From Flavobacterium sp. SM15 (GTDB lineage Bacteria; Bacteroidota; Bacteroidia; Flavobacteriales; Flavobacteriaceae), in NCBI RefSeq assembly GCF_022012335.1, contig NZ_JAKLTO010000004.1, positions 186,001-250,000 of the forward strand: a stretch of DNA of 64,000 nucleotides, given 5' to 3'. The notes beneath the pieces were generated by a model. The model did no database searches, was not told where the DNA came from, and worked only from the letters and a program-made list of their open reading frames with translations. Positions 1 to 9,168 of this stretch are shown here, piece by piece. Each line of letters begins with the position of its first letter. Positions within the stretch are counted from its first letter, which is position 1. Made by a program: the position numbers and the translations under genes.

Positions 1-293
1 ATCATTGTGATCCAAAATTACCTTTAGGTTTTTTGAGCATTGCTTCTCAAAAGAACTTTATCGCGGTTTATCATATGGGAATTTATTCTGATAAAAATTT
101 GCTGGATTGGTTTGTTTCGGAATATCCTAAACACATGAAAACCAAACTGGATATGGGCAAAAGCTGCATCCGTTTTAAAAAGGTGGATCAAATGCCTTAT
201 GAATTGCTTGCAGAACTGTTCCGAAAAATGACAGTGGAAGATTGGATTTCTAAGTATGAAGCGGCTTTGAGCCAACATTCCAAACAACGTTAA
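1..293 (+). CDS. DUF1801 domain protein, 5'-truncated by window edge
   Basis: The reading frame is open from base 3 through to the TAA at 291-293, so only the last ~96 residues are present and the start lies outside the window. The visible part (CDPKLPLGFLSIASQKNF, then a Lys-rich GKSCIRFKK segment and a helical C-terminus) matches the small YdhG/DUF1801 fold, a soluble cytoplasmic family of unknown biochemical role. A second DUF1801 gene lies near 25.6-26.0 kb. A hairpin terminator follows at once. The family call is fairly sure; no function can be given. Confidence 0.7.
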   Translation, partial: HCDPKLPLGFLSIASQKNFIAVYHMGIYSDKNLLDWFVSEYPKHMKTKLDMGKSCIRFKKVDQMPYELLAELFRKMTVEDWISKYEAALSQHSKQR

Positions 294-301
294 TATTATC
301 T

Positions 302-327
302 AAAAGTAGGGTTTTGCCTTACTTTTT
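302..327 (+). terminator. Hairpin terminator after DUF1801 gene
   Basis: An AAAGTAGG/CCTTACTTT stem is followed by a T-run. It sits 9 bp after the stop codon and separates this gene from bshA. Confidence 0.6.
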
Positions 328-436
328 TAGTTTAATTTAGTAGCACTAAAAACAAGAAATGCAACTGATACTCGTTCTGTAAATTCCACTTTGCGCCGTA
401 TTGGTTACATCTGTATCATAAATTCAAAATCAACAG

Positions 437-1588
437 ATGAAAATCGCAATAGTTTGTTATCCCACCTTTGGAGGTAGTGGAGTTGTAGCAACAGAATTAG
501 GACTCGAGCTGGCCCGTCGTGGTCACGAAATCCATTTTATTACTTACAGTCAGCCGGTTCGTTTGGCGCTCTTAAATCAGAATATTCATTATCATGAAGT
601 AAACGTTCCTGAATATCCGTTATTTCATTATCAGCCTTATGAATTAGCACTTTCCAGTAAATTGGTTGATATGGTGAAACTGCACAAAATAGAAATCTTG
701 CACGTGCATTATGCTATCCCTCATGCTTATGCCGGTTATATGGCAAAGCAGATGCTCAAACGTGAAGGAATCAAAATCCCAATGATTACTACCTTGCACG
801 GAACCGATATCACTTTAGTGGGGAATCATCCGTTTTATAAGCCGGCGGTTTCGTTCAGCATTAATAAATCTGATTATGTTACCTCAGTTTCCCAAAGTTT
901 GAAAGACGAAACGTATCGTTTATTCGACATTGATAAAGAAATCGAAGTGATTCCAAATTTTATTGAAATTGACAAGAACCGAGTTGATGTGAATTCTCCT
1001 TGTCATCGTTCTTTGATGGCAACTCAGGATCAGAAGATCATCACACACATCAGTAATTTCAGAAAAGTAAAACGCATTCCGGATGTGGTTAAAGTATTTT
1101 ATGAAATACAAAAACAAATTCCTTCTAAACTTATGATGGTAGGGGAAGGTCCTGAAAAAGAAGTAGCTGAAAAAATGTGTGAAGAGTTGAAAATTACAGA
1201 CAAAGTGATTTTTTTCGGGAACAGTCATGAGATTGATAAGATTCTATGTTATTCCGATTTGTTTTTGCTTCCTTCCGAGACTGAAAGTTTTGGTCTGGCA
1301 GCTTTAGAAGCAATGTCTGCCGGTGTACCTGTAATATCAAGTAATTCTGGCGGCTTACCTGAAGTAAATAAACAAGGTTTTTCGGGTTATTTAAGCGATG
1401 TTGGTAATATTGAGGAAATGTCCAGAAATGCAATTGCAATTTTATCGGACGATGATCGTTTGCTTCAATTTAAGAAAAATGCTTTGGAAGTGGCAAAAGA
1501 GTTTGATATTCAGGAAATTATGCCTATTTACGAAAAGTTGTATCAAAAAGCATTGAAGAAATATGAAAATAAAAATCTTATTAGTTAG
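437..1588 (+). CDS. bshA: BshA, GlcNAc-malate synthase (bacillithiol pathway)
   Basis: The 383-residue protein is a GT-B fold family 4 glycosyltransferase that joins UDP-GlcNAc to L-malate, the first step of bacillithiol synthesis. The N-terminus MKIAIVCYPTFGGSG with the glycine loop at residues 12-15 is diagnostic of BshA. The LHGTDIT segment (~113-120) and the C-terminal PSETESFGLAALE nucleotide-sugar motif (~278-290) are present, and the length is typical. The ATG at 437 is the natural start. The gene's last 26 bases overlap the following lipoprotein gene in another frame. The partner genes bshB and bshC are not in the window. Confidence 0.93.
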   Translation: MKIAIVCYPTFGGSGVVATELGLELARRGHEIHFITYSQPVRLALLNQNIHYHEVNVPEYPLFHYQPYELALSSKLVDMVKLHKIEILHVHYAIPHAYAGYMAKQMLKREGIKIPMITTLHGTDITLVGNHPFYKPAVSFSINKSDYVTSVSQSLKDETYRLFDIDKEIEVIPNFIEIDKNRVDVNSPCHRSLMATQDQKIITHISNFRKVKRIPDVVKVFYEIQKQIPSKLMMVGEGPEKEVAEKMCEELKITDKVIFFGNSHEIDKILCYSDLFLLPSETESFGLAALEAMSAGVPVISSNSGGLPEVNKQGFSGYLSDVGNIEEMSRNAIAILSDDDRLLQFKKNALEVAKEFDIQEIMPIYEKLYQKALKKYENKNLIS

Positions 1589-2003
1589 TTTATTTGCACT
1601 ATTCTTTTCTTGTAATTCTCAAAAAGAAATGAAATTGGGCGCTCAAGGTTTTAGAATTCTATATCAAAACGAATATGGAGGTGCTCAGAAGCAGGGTTAT
1701 GATATAATTGACTCTTCGGAAGCACTTACAGACTTGTTTACCAAGCTTCAGCTGGATTCCGAAGTGTATTCTAATTTTGAAAAAATTGATTTTTCTGAAA
1801 ATTGTGTTCTTGCTTTATATCTTGGGCAAAAAAACACAGGAGGATATACTCTCTCTGTAGATAAAGTCCAAAATGAGCCAGGAAAAACCATAATCCAAAG
1901 AAAGATTACAGGACCTAAACAAGGTGAAATGGCCACGATGGCACTTACAAATCCGTATTGTCTTGTAGTGGTTAAAAAGAATAAGATTTATGAAGTAAAA
2001 TAA
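1563..2003 (+). CDS. PrcB-like C-terminal domain lipoprotein
   Basis: The 146-residue protein starts with a lipoprotein signal (hydrophobic stretch, then FFSC with Cys17), so it is probably anchored to an envelope membrane. The mature part contains the NTGGYTLSVDKV segment and the closing NPYCLVVVKK strand typical of the PrcB_C domain, known from a Treponema protease complex subunit. The start codon lies inside bshA (26-bp overlap, different frame), which suggests translational coupling. A terminator follows one base after the stop. Domain call good; role unknown. Confidence 0.75.
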   Translation: MKIKILLVSLFALFFSCNSQKEMKLGAQGFRILYQNEYGGAQKQGYDIIDSSEALTDLFTKLQLDSEVYSNFEKIDFSENCVLALYLGQKNTGGYTLSVDKVQNEPGKTIIQRKITGPKQGEMATMALTNPYCLVVVKKNKIYEVK

Positions 2004-2035
2004 AAAAGTCCCGATCAAATCGGGACTTTTTATTT
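2004..2035. terminator. Bidirectional hairpin terminator
   Basis: A perfect AAAAGTCCCGAT/ATCGGGACTTTT stem has A-runs and T-runs on both sides. It lies between convergent genes and can serve both. Confidence 0.85.
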
Positions 2036-2036
2036 T

Positions 2037-2558
2037 TTAGAATTTGTAACGAACACTCAAGCCAAAATCGGGTCCGAAGCTATCGTCACGAAGGTCTGTA
2101 TAATCCGAACTGATATAAATTTCAGGTCTGAAATCCAATGAAATCTGTAGTGGAATATCAAAGTTGTATTCAATTCCGATATCACCGGTTGCAACTAAGA
2201 AAACGCCATTGTCACTGGTATAATAATAATTTCCGTTACCATTGTTTACTCTGTAAATGTCTGCTCTCCAAGTTCCAATACCAGCACCTGGTCCAGCATA
2301 CCATTTAAAGCCATTGTCAATGTTCCATACCCATTGGTAAATTCCAATAAGTTTTGCGGCATCATAATGTTTGGTATCTCTCCAGCCTAAATCAAATTCA
2401 AGGCGGTTTTTGTTTGATATCCATCGTTGGTAAGAAACCTCACCACCAAATCCATCGTTGTCACCTAAACGCAAACCGATTGCGTTTTTAAATTCCTGAG
2501 CCTGAGTGCTTAATGCTAATCCTATTAGCATAAAAGCTGATAAAAATATTTTCCTCAT
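2037..2558 (-). CDS. Outer-membrane beta-barrel-like protein
   Basis: The 173-residue protein has a Sec signal peptide cleaved after TQAQ (~residue 20). The mature part alternates short hydrophobic and polar strands (LRLGDN, GGEVSYQRW, LEFDLGWRD, YAGPGAGIGTW, GIEYNF, LSLDFRPEIY) and ends FGLSVRYKF, a C-terminal aromatic expected of an outer-membrane barrel. Its size would fit an 8-stranded barrel. It shares the terminator at 2004-2035 with the converging gene. No specific function can be assigned. Confidence 0.75.
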   Translation of the reverse strand: MRKIFLSAFMLIGLALSTQAQEFKNAIGLRLGDNDGFGGEVSYQRWISNKNRLEFDLGWRDTKHYDAAKLIGIYQWVWNIDNGFKWYAGPGAGIGTWRADIYRVNNGNGNYYYTSDNGVFLVATGDIGIEYNFDIPLQISLDFRPEIYISSDYTDLRDDSFGPDFGLSVRYKF

Positions 2559-2668
2559 AATGATTTAATTTTAACAAAGGTAAACCTAGCTTTTTTTAGA
2601 TTTTTAAAAATTCTTAAAATTTTAACACATTATTTTATTGTACAAAATCGCAATTTTTTTTCAACAAA

Positions 2669-3463
2669 TTAGTTGTGTGTATCTAAAAATTCCTCTTGTG
2701 TAGTACTTCCCGAACTAGGAATTGGTAATGTAATAGGGATTGATGCATTTAATTGGTATTGCATATCAGTTTTTGTATAGACAACACCGATGCCGTTTGC
2801 TATGTATTGTGTTGAAACCAATACATCCTGTTCCTGCATAATTGGAATTGTAACAGTAAAGCCCATAACGGTTTGAACTGTAGTTATAGATGCACGTAAA
2901 ACGATTTTAGAAGTTTTTACATCAGTATAATTCACACCATTTGATGTATAAGCGGCGAGACTTTCACCTCCAATAGACTTTAATTTATAATTGATAGTTA
3001 GGGGATAACCACCAAAATCTTGTTGCACGGAATTTTCTATTAAAGAAAGCGCTTCACCATTAGTGGCATTTTTCTTGAAAATTATGAAATCTGAAAGAGT
3101 AAGGTCTAATGCAATTGGAAGATTTTGTCCAAGTCCCATTGATAAATCACCAGACAGCAAAAGTTTATTATCAAATTCTCTAACACCGTTGTTTCTTAAT
3201 GAGTTAGAATAAAAACCGGTGGCGAGACCATTGCGCACATCAAATCGTTTATAGGTCTTAGAGTCAATAATAGTGTCTCCGGAAATATAAAGCGAATCTC
3301 TTGTTTCTCCTGTTTGCCCATGAACTTTGTATGTCCAGAATTTGTTACTCGTTAAAGGTAGCTGAAACCCCGAATTATTAGAGTTATCGCCTGAGGAATC
3401 ATCAGAAGAGCAGGAAAAAAGCATAGCACTAAGGGCTGCTAGTAGGTAAAATTTAGTTTTCAT
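2669..3463 (-). CDS. Uncharacterised lipoprotein
   Basis: The 264-residue protein has a clear lipobox (MLFSC, Cys18) followed by a Ser/Asp/Asn-rich flexible spacer (SSDDSSGDNSNN) typical of surface-exposed Bacteroidota lipoproteins. The rest is beta-rich with several Tyr/Thr strands (FWTYKVHGQTGETRDSL) and resembles many unnamed flavobacterial envelope lipoproteins. I recognise no catalytic motif. Confidence 0.7.
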   Translation of the reverse strand: MKTKFYLLAALSAMLFSCSSDDSSGDNSNNSGFQLPLTSNKFWTYKVHGQTGETRDSLYISGDTIIDSKTYKRFDVRNGLATGFYSNSLRNNGVREFDNKLLLSGDLSMGLGQNLPIALDLTLSDFIIFKKNATNGEALSLIENSVQQDFGGYPLTINYKLKSIGGESLAAYTSNGVNYTDVKTSKIVLRASITTVQTVMGFTVTIPIMQEQDVLVSTQYIANGIGVVYTKTDMQYQLNASIPITLPIPSSGSTTQEEFLDTHN

Positions 3464-3514
3464 TGTTTAGTTGATTAGTAATTTGTGGCTAATATACTAA
3501 AAATGAAGTATATC

Positions 3515-4345
3515 TTAATTTCTTGTTAAAAAATTGACGATCATGTGCTCTTCACAAAATTTTTCCTCCATTTCGAAATATTCTTTTTCCTCATCTACTT
3601 TAGAAATTTTCTTGTGTTTGTATAATTTCCAGCGCTTGTTGTTGTATTCTAAAGCAGTTAAATTCTCAATCCAATCACCAGAATTTAAATAAGTGGTTTT
3701 TCCTTTTTTGTTTGTTCGTTCTTCAAGCTTCGGTTCATGAATATGACCACAAACCACATAGTCGTATTGATTGTCAATGGCTAAATCTATCGCAGCATTT
3801 TCAAAATCTGAAATAAATTTAACGGCTTTTTTTACACTGGCCTTAATTTTTTTGGAAAGCGAGTAAGGTTCTTTGCCGAATTTTACTAAACACCAGTTTA
3901 CAAATCGGTTTAATAAAATAAGATAATCGTAACCAATACCGCCAAGCTTAGCAATCCATTTTGCTTGATTTACAGAATTGTCAAAGATGTCTCCATGAAA
4001 AAACCAGGCTTTTTTTTCGTCAAGTTCTAATACGAGTTTGTCAAGTATGGAAAAATTTCCCATTTTGGTTTCACTGAACTTTCTGAGCATTTCATCATGG
4101 TTACCGGTTATATAGTAAACCCTGGTTCCTTTGGAGGTAAAGTCAAGAATCTTTTTTATTACTTTTAAATGAGATTTAGGGAAGTACGATTTGCGAAACT
4201 GCCAAATATCAATAATGTCTCCATTAAGGATTAGTATTTTAGGTTTTATAGATTTTAAATATTCCAACAATTCGTCGGCGTGACAACCATAGGTACCTAG
4301 ATGAACATCGGAAATCACAACAAGGTCGAGTGCTCTTTTTTTCAA
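3515..4345 (-). CDS. LpxH-like UDP-2,3-diacylglucosamine pyrophosphatase family
   Basis: The 276-residue calcineurin-like metallophosphoesterase carries the family metal ligands in order: DVH (D13, H15), GD (D43), GNHD (N82, H83), FHGD (H117) and GHIH (H201, H203). This arrangement and size match the LpxH/YbbF-like group that acts on UDP-2,3-diacylglucosamine in lipid A synthesis, or close paralogues of it. A hydrophobic helix near 139-155 could touch the inner membrane. It is transcribed alone and diverges from aroC. Lipid A function is inferred from family only. Confidence 0.8.
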   Translation of the reverse strand: MKKRALDLVVISDVHLGTYGCHADELLEYLKSIKPKILILNGDIIDIWQFRKSYFPKSHLKVIKKILDFTSKGTRVYYITGNHDEMLRKFSETKMGNFSILDKLVLELDEKKAWFFHGDIFDNSVNQAKWIAKLGGIGYDYLILLNRFVNWCLVKFGKEPYSLSKKIKASVKKAVKFISDFENAAIDLAIDNQYDYVVCGHIHEPKLEERTNKKGKTTYLNSGDWIENLTALEYNNKRWKLYKHKKISKVDEEKEYFEMEEKFCEEHMIVNFLTRN

Positions 4346-4494
4346 TCCTGCTTATTTTTTTGATCAAAATAAGGCACAATACTTTAATCCAATATCATTA
4401 CAATATTATTAAAGTATGTATAATTCAGACTAATATTATCAAAATGTAATTTTTTTGAAATTGAAAAAACTTACATTTGTTTAAAAATGAGATT

Positions 4495-5541
4495 ATGGCC
4501 GGAAATACTTTTGGAGACAGATTTAAACTGATGACTTTTGGAGAATCCCACGGAGAAGCAATAGGTGGTGTTATCGATGGATGTCCATCGGGAATTACCC
4601 TTGATTTTGAAGCAATACAGAAAGATCTGGACCGAAGAAAGCCGGGACAATCAGCAATTGTAACACAACGCAAAGAATCAGACAGGGTTCAGTTTTTATC
4701 AGGAATCTTTGAAGGAAAAACTACCGGAGCACCAATAGGATTCATTATTCCGAACGAAAATCAAAAGTCAGAAGATTATTCAGATTACAAAAATACCTAT
4801 CGTCCTAGCCATGCAGATTATGTTTACCAGCAAAAATACGGTATCCGTGATTATAGAGGTGGAGGGAGGAGTTCTGCGCGTGAAACTGCAAGCAGGGTAG
4901 TGGCCGGAGCAATTGCGAAACAAATTATTCCCACTATTAAAATTAATGCTTTTGTCAGCTCTGTTGGGGAAATTTCTGTAGATAAACCGTATCAGGAACT
5001 CGATTTTTCATTAATAGAAAGTAACCCGGTTCGTTGTCCTGATTTAGTAATCGCTCAAAAAATGGAAGCCTATATTCGTGAAATAAGAAAAGAAGGCAAT
5101 ACAATTGGAGGTGTTGTGACTTGCGTGATTCAAAATGTTCCAATAGGATTAGGAGAACCAGTCTTTGATAAACTTCATGCTCAATTAGGTAAAGCGATGC
5201 TCTCAATAAATGCGGTTAAAGGATTTGAATACGGAAGTGGTTTTGAGGGCTGTAAGATGAAAGGAAGTGAGCATAATGACCTGTTCAATCCCGATGGAAC
5301 TACAAAAACCAATCATTCAGGAGGAATTCAGGGAGGAATTTCCAACGGGATGGATATTTATTTTCGAGTAGCTTTTAAACCGGTAGCAACTCTAATGCAA
5401 AAACAGGAAGTTCTTGATAATGAGAGTAATGTAATTGAGATTCAGGGAAAAGGAAGGCATGATCCTTGTGTGGTGCCTAGAGCAGTGCCAATTGTTGAAG
5501 CTATGGCAGCCTTAGTAATAGCAGACTTTTTTCTTAAATAA
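4495..5541 (+). CDS. aroC: AroC, chorismate synthase
   Basis: Converts EPSP to chorismate using reduced FMN, the last shikimate-pathway step. The N-terminus [20 protein letters not shown] includes the family signature, and the later [11 protein letters not shown] and GIQGGISNG blocks also match. I chose the ATG at 4495 because the family starts with this motif; the frame's upstream TTG at 4477 would add six untypical residues. That gives 348 residues, a normal length. Chorismate also feeds the PabB enzyme encoded near 56 kb. Confidence 0.96.
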   Translation: MAGNTFGDRFKLMTFGESHGEAIGGVIDGCPSGITLDFEAIQKDLDRRKPGQSAIVTQRKESDRVQFLSGIFEGKTTGAPIGFIIPNENQKSEDYSDYKNTYRPSHADYVYQQKYGIRDYRGGGRSSARETASRVVAGAIAKQIIPTIKINAFVSSVGEISVDKPYQELDFSLIESNPVRCPDLVIAQKMEAYIREIRKEGNTIGGVVTCVIQNVPIGLGEPVFDKLHAQLGKAMLSINAVKGFEYGSGFEGCKMKGSEHNDLFNPDGTTKTNHSGGIQGGISNGMDIYFRVAFKPVATLMQKQEVLDNESNVIEIQGKGRHDPCVVPRAVPIVEAMAALVIADFFLK

Positions 5542-5602
5542 TTTTCGGATATCAGAAAATATAGATATATTCGCAATATTAATCAAAAAAATTATTTAAA
5601 AA

Positions 5603-6502
5603 ATGAAAAAACTTTTACTTTCCCTAGGATTGTTTGCAACGTTATCTGCAAGTGCTCAGGTAACAATTTTTGAAGACAATTTCGATTCTTACACAGATTT
5701 TGCTATTACAGGTGTTGGTGGTTGGACTATGGTAGACGTAGATTTAAGACCTACTTACGGATTTTCTGGTGCATCTTTTACTAATGAAGGTGTTGCGATG
5801 GCATTTATTGTTTTCAATTCAACAGCTACTAATCCTCCTTTAACTCCAGGTGCAGAAGGAGATTGGACTGCAAATTCTGGCGCTAAAGCAATGGCATGTT
5901 TCGCTGCTGTTCCTCAAGCACCAATTAATGGAAATGATGATTGGGTTATTACACCTCAAATTCAATTAGGAGCTTCTGGAAATATGTTGTCATTTTGGGC
6001 AAAATCTTGTGATGCTACTTACCCAGATGAAAAGTTTAATGTATGGGTATCAACAACTGATACAAATCCTGCAAGTTTTACTCAAGTTATGGCAACTGAG
6101 ACTACAATGGCTGGACCATTTGTTGAATATACGCTTGATTTAGATGCATACCAAGGTCAAAATATTTACATTGGTATCCACTGTATTTCTGAAGATCAAT
6201 TCGGATTCATGTTTGATGATTTCAAAGTAACAAGAGATGCATTATCAACTTCAGATTTTGTTTCTTCAAAATTGGCAGTTTATCCAAACCCTGCAAACAA
6301 CGTTGTTTCTATTTCTAATCAATCAAATGTTCAAATTAACAAAGTATCAGTTACTGATGTTAATGGAAGAGTAGTTAAAACTATGAACTTTGATAGCGTT
6401 GCTGATGCTAGAGTTAATGTAAGTGATTTAAATACTGGTGTTTATTTCTTAAACATTGATACTAACGAAGGTACTGCAACTAAAAAAATCGTTAAGAACT
6501 AA
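5603..6502 (+). CDS. T9SS-sorted protein, choice-of-anchor J type
   Basis: The 299-residue protein has a Sec signal peptide (to SASAQ, ~19) and a beta-sandwich domain (EDNFDSY, GGWTMVDVD, DDWVITPQIQL, LSFWAKS, GFMFDDFKVTR) like the choice-of-anchor J/cleaved-adhesin domain. The last ~75 residues form a T9SS type A sorting domain (VYPNPANN, TDVNGRVVKT, GVYFLNIDTNEG, ending KKIVKN), so it should be exported across the outer membrane by type IX secretion and attached or released. It is the first of three tandem paralogues, each with its own terminator. Confidence 0.88.
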   Translation: MKKLLLSLGLFATLSASAQVTIFEDNFDSYTDFAITGVGGWTMVDVDLRPTYGFSGASFTNEGVAMAFIVFNSTATNPPLTPGAEGDWTANSGAKAMACFAAVPQAPINGNDDWVITPQIQLGASGNMLSFWAKSCDATYPDEKFNVWVSTTDTNPASFTQVMATETTMAGPFVEYTLDLDAYQGQNIYIGIHCISEDQFGFMFDDFKVTRDALSTSDFVSSKLAVYPNPANNVVSISNQSNVQINKVSVTDVNGRVVKTMNFDSVADARVNVSDLNTGVYFLNIDTNEGTATKKIVKN

Positions 6503-6520
6503 TTTTTTAGTCAATTCATA

Positions 6521-6547
6521 AAACCCGACCTAGTGTCGGGTTTTTTT
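6521..6547 (+). terminator. Hairpin terminator
   Basis: An AAACCCGAC/GTCGGGTTT stem with a T-run follows the first T9SS cargo gene. Confidence 0.8.
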
Positions 6548-6659
6548 ATTAAATAAAGTTGATTTAAAGGTTTAATTGTTGTAAACTTTATTTATTAGTA
6601 TAATTATTTTTTATTTTATAAAACTTAAACTACATTTGGAATCTAAAAATGTATGTAAT

Positions 6660-7727
6660 ATGAAAAAAACTTTATTTTTATTTGTAGGTTCAATGATAAG
6701 TTCTTTATCAATGAATGCTCAGGTTTTACAAAACGAAAATTTTGACGCGTTAACATTAGGCAATGTTGGAACAGACATTACTGGTGCTACTGCTGGTCAG
6801 GACGGATGGTTTACAGCATCTTCAAATGGAGCTGCTCCGACAACCAGTACAAATGCTTCTAACACAAATTTTCAAATTGTTTCAAATGGTAATAATGCTA
6901 CCAACGGATTGAAAATTACAACAGCTGACGGTAACAAAGGTTCACGTTTTATGTGGAAAGATGGTTTAGTAGCTGCTTGGGATGCTAGAACTTCTGGAAA
7001 CGATGTTATTCAAGTTGAGTTTGATATTTATTCAGGGCCAGCTACAACAAGTAAAACTCAAGTAGGAGTTAGAGCTTATGGAACTGATGCAGTAGCTGTA
7101 ACAAGTAGAGTTATTGGTGGTTTTGTTTTGACAATGGATACAAAAGTTTTGAACGGACTTGCTTATTTGAACAATGCCGGAACTTATAATACTTACCTAG
7201 TTAACTTAGCTGCAGCACCAGGAATAGTGCTTGCTGCAGATACATGGTACAGAATTGGATTTGCCTATGATTCTGTAAATGGTAAAGTAACTTGGAAAGG
7301 ACCAGGTTTTTACACTAGCTTACCTGCTGCTAACTGGGCTGGACCATTCCCTCCGGAAGAAGTTGATTTTGTGAGCAGTACTCCAACAACAAATGCTGCT
7401 TCAACAGACGCAATGTTTGATAGCTTGGTGACTACTGCAGTTGCAACTGAAGCTTTATTAGGTGTAAATCAACTTGCTACAATCAATTCAAAAAAATTCA
7501 ATATTTTTCCAAATCCAGCTAACAACTTTGTGACTGTTAGCAATGATGATAATGTTGCAATTAATAAAGTTACACTTACAGACATCAATGGAAGAACTGT
7601 GAAAACTGTTGATGCTAATGGAGTATCTCAAACTCAAATCAACATTTCTGAATTAAACGCTGGTGTTTATTTCTTAAACATTGACACTAACGAAGGTTCA
7701 GCAACTAAAAAAATTATTAAAAACTAA
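6660..7727 (+). CDS. T9SS-sorted secreted protein (second of three)
   Basis: I place the start at the ATG at 6660, giving MKKTLFLFVGSM and a good Sec signal (cleavage after MNAQ); the frame extends upstream only to a TTG that would add eight polar residues. The mature part begins ENFDALTLG, has a Trp/Gly/Asn-rich beta-sandwich look, and carries the same T9SS type A tail as its neighbours (IFPNPANN, TDINGRTVKTV, ELNAGVYFLNIDTNEGS, KKIIKN). The central domain differs from genes one and three, so only the sorting tail is strongly shared. Confidence 0.85.
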   Translation: MKKTLFLFVGSMISSLSMNAQVLQNENFDALTLGNVGTDITGATAGQDGWFTASSNGAAPTTSTNASNTNFQIVSNGNNATNGLKITTADGNKGSRFMWKDGLVAAWDARTSGNDVIQVEFDIYSGPATTSKTQVGVRAYGTDAVAVTSRVIGGFVLTMDTKVLNGLAYLNNAGTYNTYLVNLAAAPGIVLAADTWYRIGFAYDSVNGKVTWKGPGFYTSLPAANWAGPFPPEEVDFVSSTPTTNAASTDAMFDSLVTTAVATEALLGVNQLATINSKKFNIFPNPANNFVTVSNDDNVAINKVTLTDINGRTVKTVDANGVSQTQINISELNAGVYFLNIDTNEGSATKKIIKN

Positions 7728-7751
7728 TCGACTGGTTTTTAAGAAATATTT

Positions 7752-7778
7752 AAAGTCCCTTCTAAGGGACTTTTTTTT
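7752..7778 (+). terminator. Hairpin terminator
   Basis: An AAAGTCCCTT/AAGGGACTTT stem is followed by eight T. Confidence 0.8.
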
Positions 7779-7853
7779 ATTTTAAATTTTTGTAATTGTA
7801 TTTTTTTAGCGTCAGAAATTATATATTTTTACAAAAAATTCTAATTAACTAAC

Positions 7854-8696
7854 ATGAAAAAACTATTACTCATTTCTTCATTGATTCTTTCTTTAAATTC
7901 ATCGGCTCAGGCATTGTCTGAGAATTTTGAAGGAGGGACATTCCCTCCGACAGGATGGACAATTGATACTCAAGTGACATCAAGACCTTGGGCAAAAGTA
8001 TCGGCTCAAACCTTGGGATTAAAAACAACTTTTTTAATTGCTGGGACAGAATCAGCATTTATTAACTACACGGCTGCCTATAATGAAGCAAATTTGATTT
8101 CGCCTTCATTTAGCTTAGCAGGTTATGCCACTTCAAATTTTAATTTTAAAGTTAAAGTTGGATGGAATTATATGATTAATTTAAATGCGGGTAATTTATT
8201 TGCTAAAATTTCTACAGATAACGGAAGTACATGGACTTTGCTTTGGATGGAAGAAGATTCGCCGGAGTTTGTTGATGATGGTGATGGAGATGGTAACTCA
8301 GATTTATACAATACTGCAAATGTTTCAATTGATTTAGCTGCCTATTTAGGGATGTCGAATTTGAAAATAAAATTTGAATATATTGGAACTGATGCTGATG
8401 CAGTTTCTGTTGATGATATTGTGGTGGACGGAACGTTATCAACAAATGATTTTTTATCGTCTAAGTTTTCCGTATATCCAAATCCTGCAAAGAATTTTGT
8501 AACTGTTACTAGTAAAAATAGTGCTGCAATCAATAAAGTTGTAATCACAGATATTAACGGAAGAACTGTAAATTCGATTGATGTTGATGGTGTAACTGAA
8601 ACTCAAATCAACATTTCTGAATTAAACGCGGGTGTTTATTTCTTAAATATTGATACTAACGAAGGTACAGCTACTAAGAAAATTGTTAAAAACTAA
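7854..8696 (+). CDS. T9SS-sorted protein, choice-of-anchor J type (third of three)
   Basis: The 280-residue protein has a signal peptide ending NSSAQ. The EGGTFPPTGWTIDT opening and AYNEANLISPSFSLAG block are classic for choice-of-anchor J domains, and DDGDGDGNSD may be a calcium-binding acidic loop. The C-terminal type A sorting domain is nearly the same as in the two genes upstream (SELNAGVYFLNIDTNEGTA, KKIVKN). Likely a secreted or surface adhesin-like protein; the ligand is unknown. Confidence 0.87.
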   Translation: MKKLLLISSLILSLNSSAQALSENFEGGTFPPTGWTIDTQVTSRPWAKVSAQTLGLKTTFLIAGTESAFINYTAAYNEANLISPSFSLAGYATSNFNFKVKVGWNYMINLNAGNLFAKISTDNGSTWTLLWMEEDSPEFVDDGDGDGNSDLYNTANVSIDLAAYLGMSNLKIKFEYIGTDADAVSVDDIVVDGTLSTNDFLSSKFSVYPNPAKNFVTVTSKNSAAINKVVITDINGRTVNSIDVDGVTETQINISELNAGVYFLNIDTNEGTATKKIVKN

Positions 8697-8722
8697 TTTT
8701 TAGTTACTTTACGATATAATTT

Positions 8723-8752
8723 AAAAGTCCCGATTTAATCGGGACTTTTTTT
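8723..8752. terminator. Bidirectional hairpin terminator
   Basis: An AAAAGTCCCGATT/ATCGGGACTTTT stem lies between convergent genes and slightly overlaps the last codon of the DCC gene on the minus strand. Confidence 0.8.
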
Positions 8753-9167
8753 ATTGCAAAAATTTAGCTTTTGTTTCTGGTGTAGGCATCATACAGCTTT
8801 GTTTTTTGCCATACCATTTGTAACGGTTTTTTGCTATATAATCATAGACTTTATTTTTCAACCAGTTAGGAAAAATTGAAAAAATACTCAATATAGAATA
8901 AACTCCTCCGATATTTTTTGCAATTTCAATGGCTGCATCAGCTTTTAGATGGTAGGAAATTCCAGGTTCATAGAAAATAATACTATCAACACTTTTGGTA
9001 TCAATTCCAATGTATTTTGTTATTTCTTTTCCTAATTCAGACTGTAATTGAACAAAACGGAAAACATCATTTTTATCTTTTTTTATCAGTAACTGTACTG
9101 TTGAGTCGCATAAATTACACAATCCGTCGAACAAGATAATTTTTTTATTTTGAGGCAGTTTTTCCAT
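8751..9167 (-). CDS. DCC-family thiol-disulfide oxidoreductase-like protein
   Basis: The 138-residue protein belongs to the DCC family (DUF393, YuxK-like), named for the Asp-Cys-Cys signature seen here as FDGLCNLC (D14, C17, C20). The fold is thioredoxin-like and a redox role is predicted, but no substrate is known. It starts one base after the end of mutS2 on the same strand, so it is probably in one transcript with it. Confidence 0.85.
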   Translation of the reverse strand: MEKLPQNKKIILFDGLCNLCDSTVQLLIKKDKNDVFRFVQLQSELGKEITKYIGIDTKSVDSIIFYEPGISYHLKADAAIEIAKNIGGVYSILSIFSIFPNWLKNKVYDYIAKNRYKWYGKKQSCMMPTPETKAKFLQ

Positions 9168-9168
9168 A

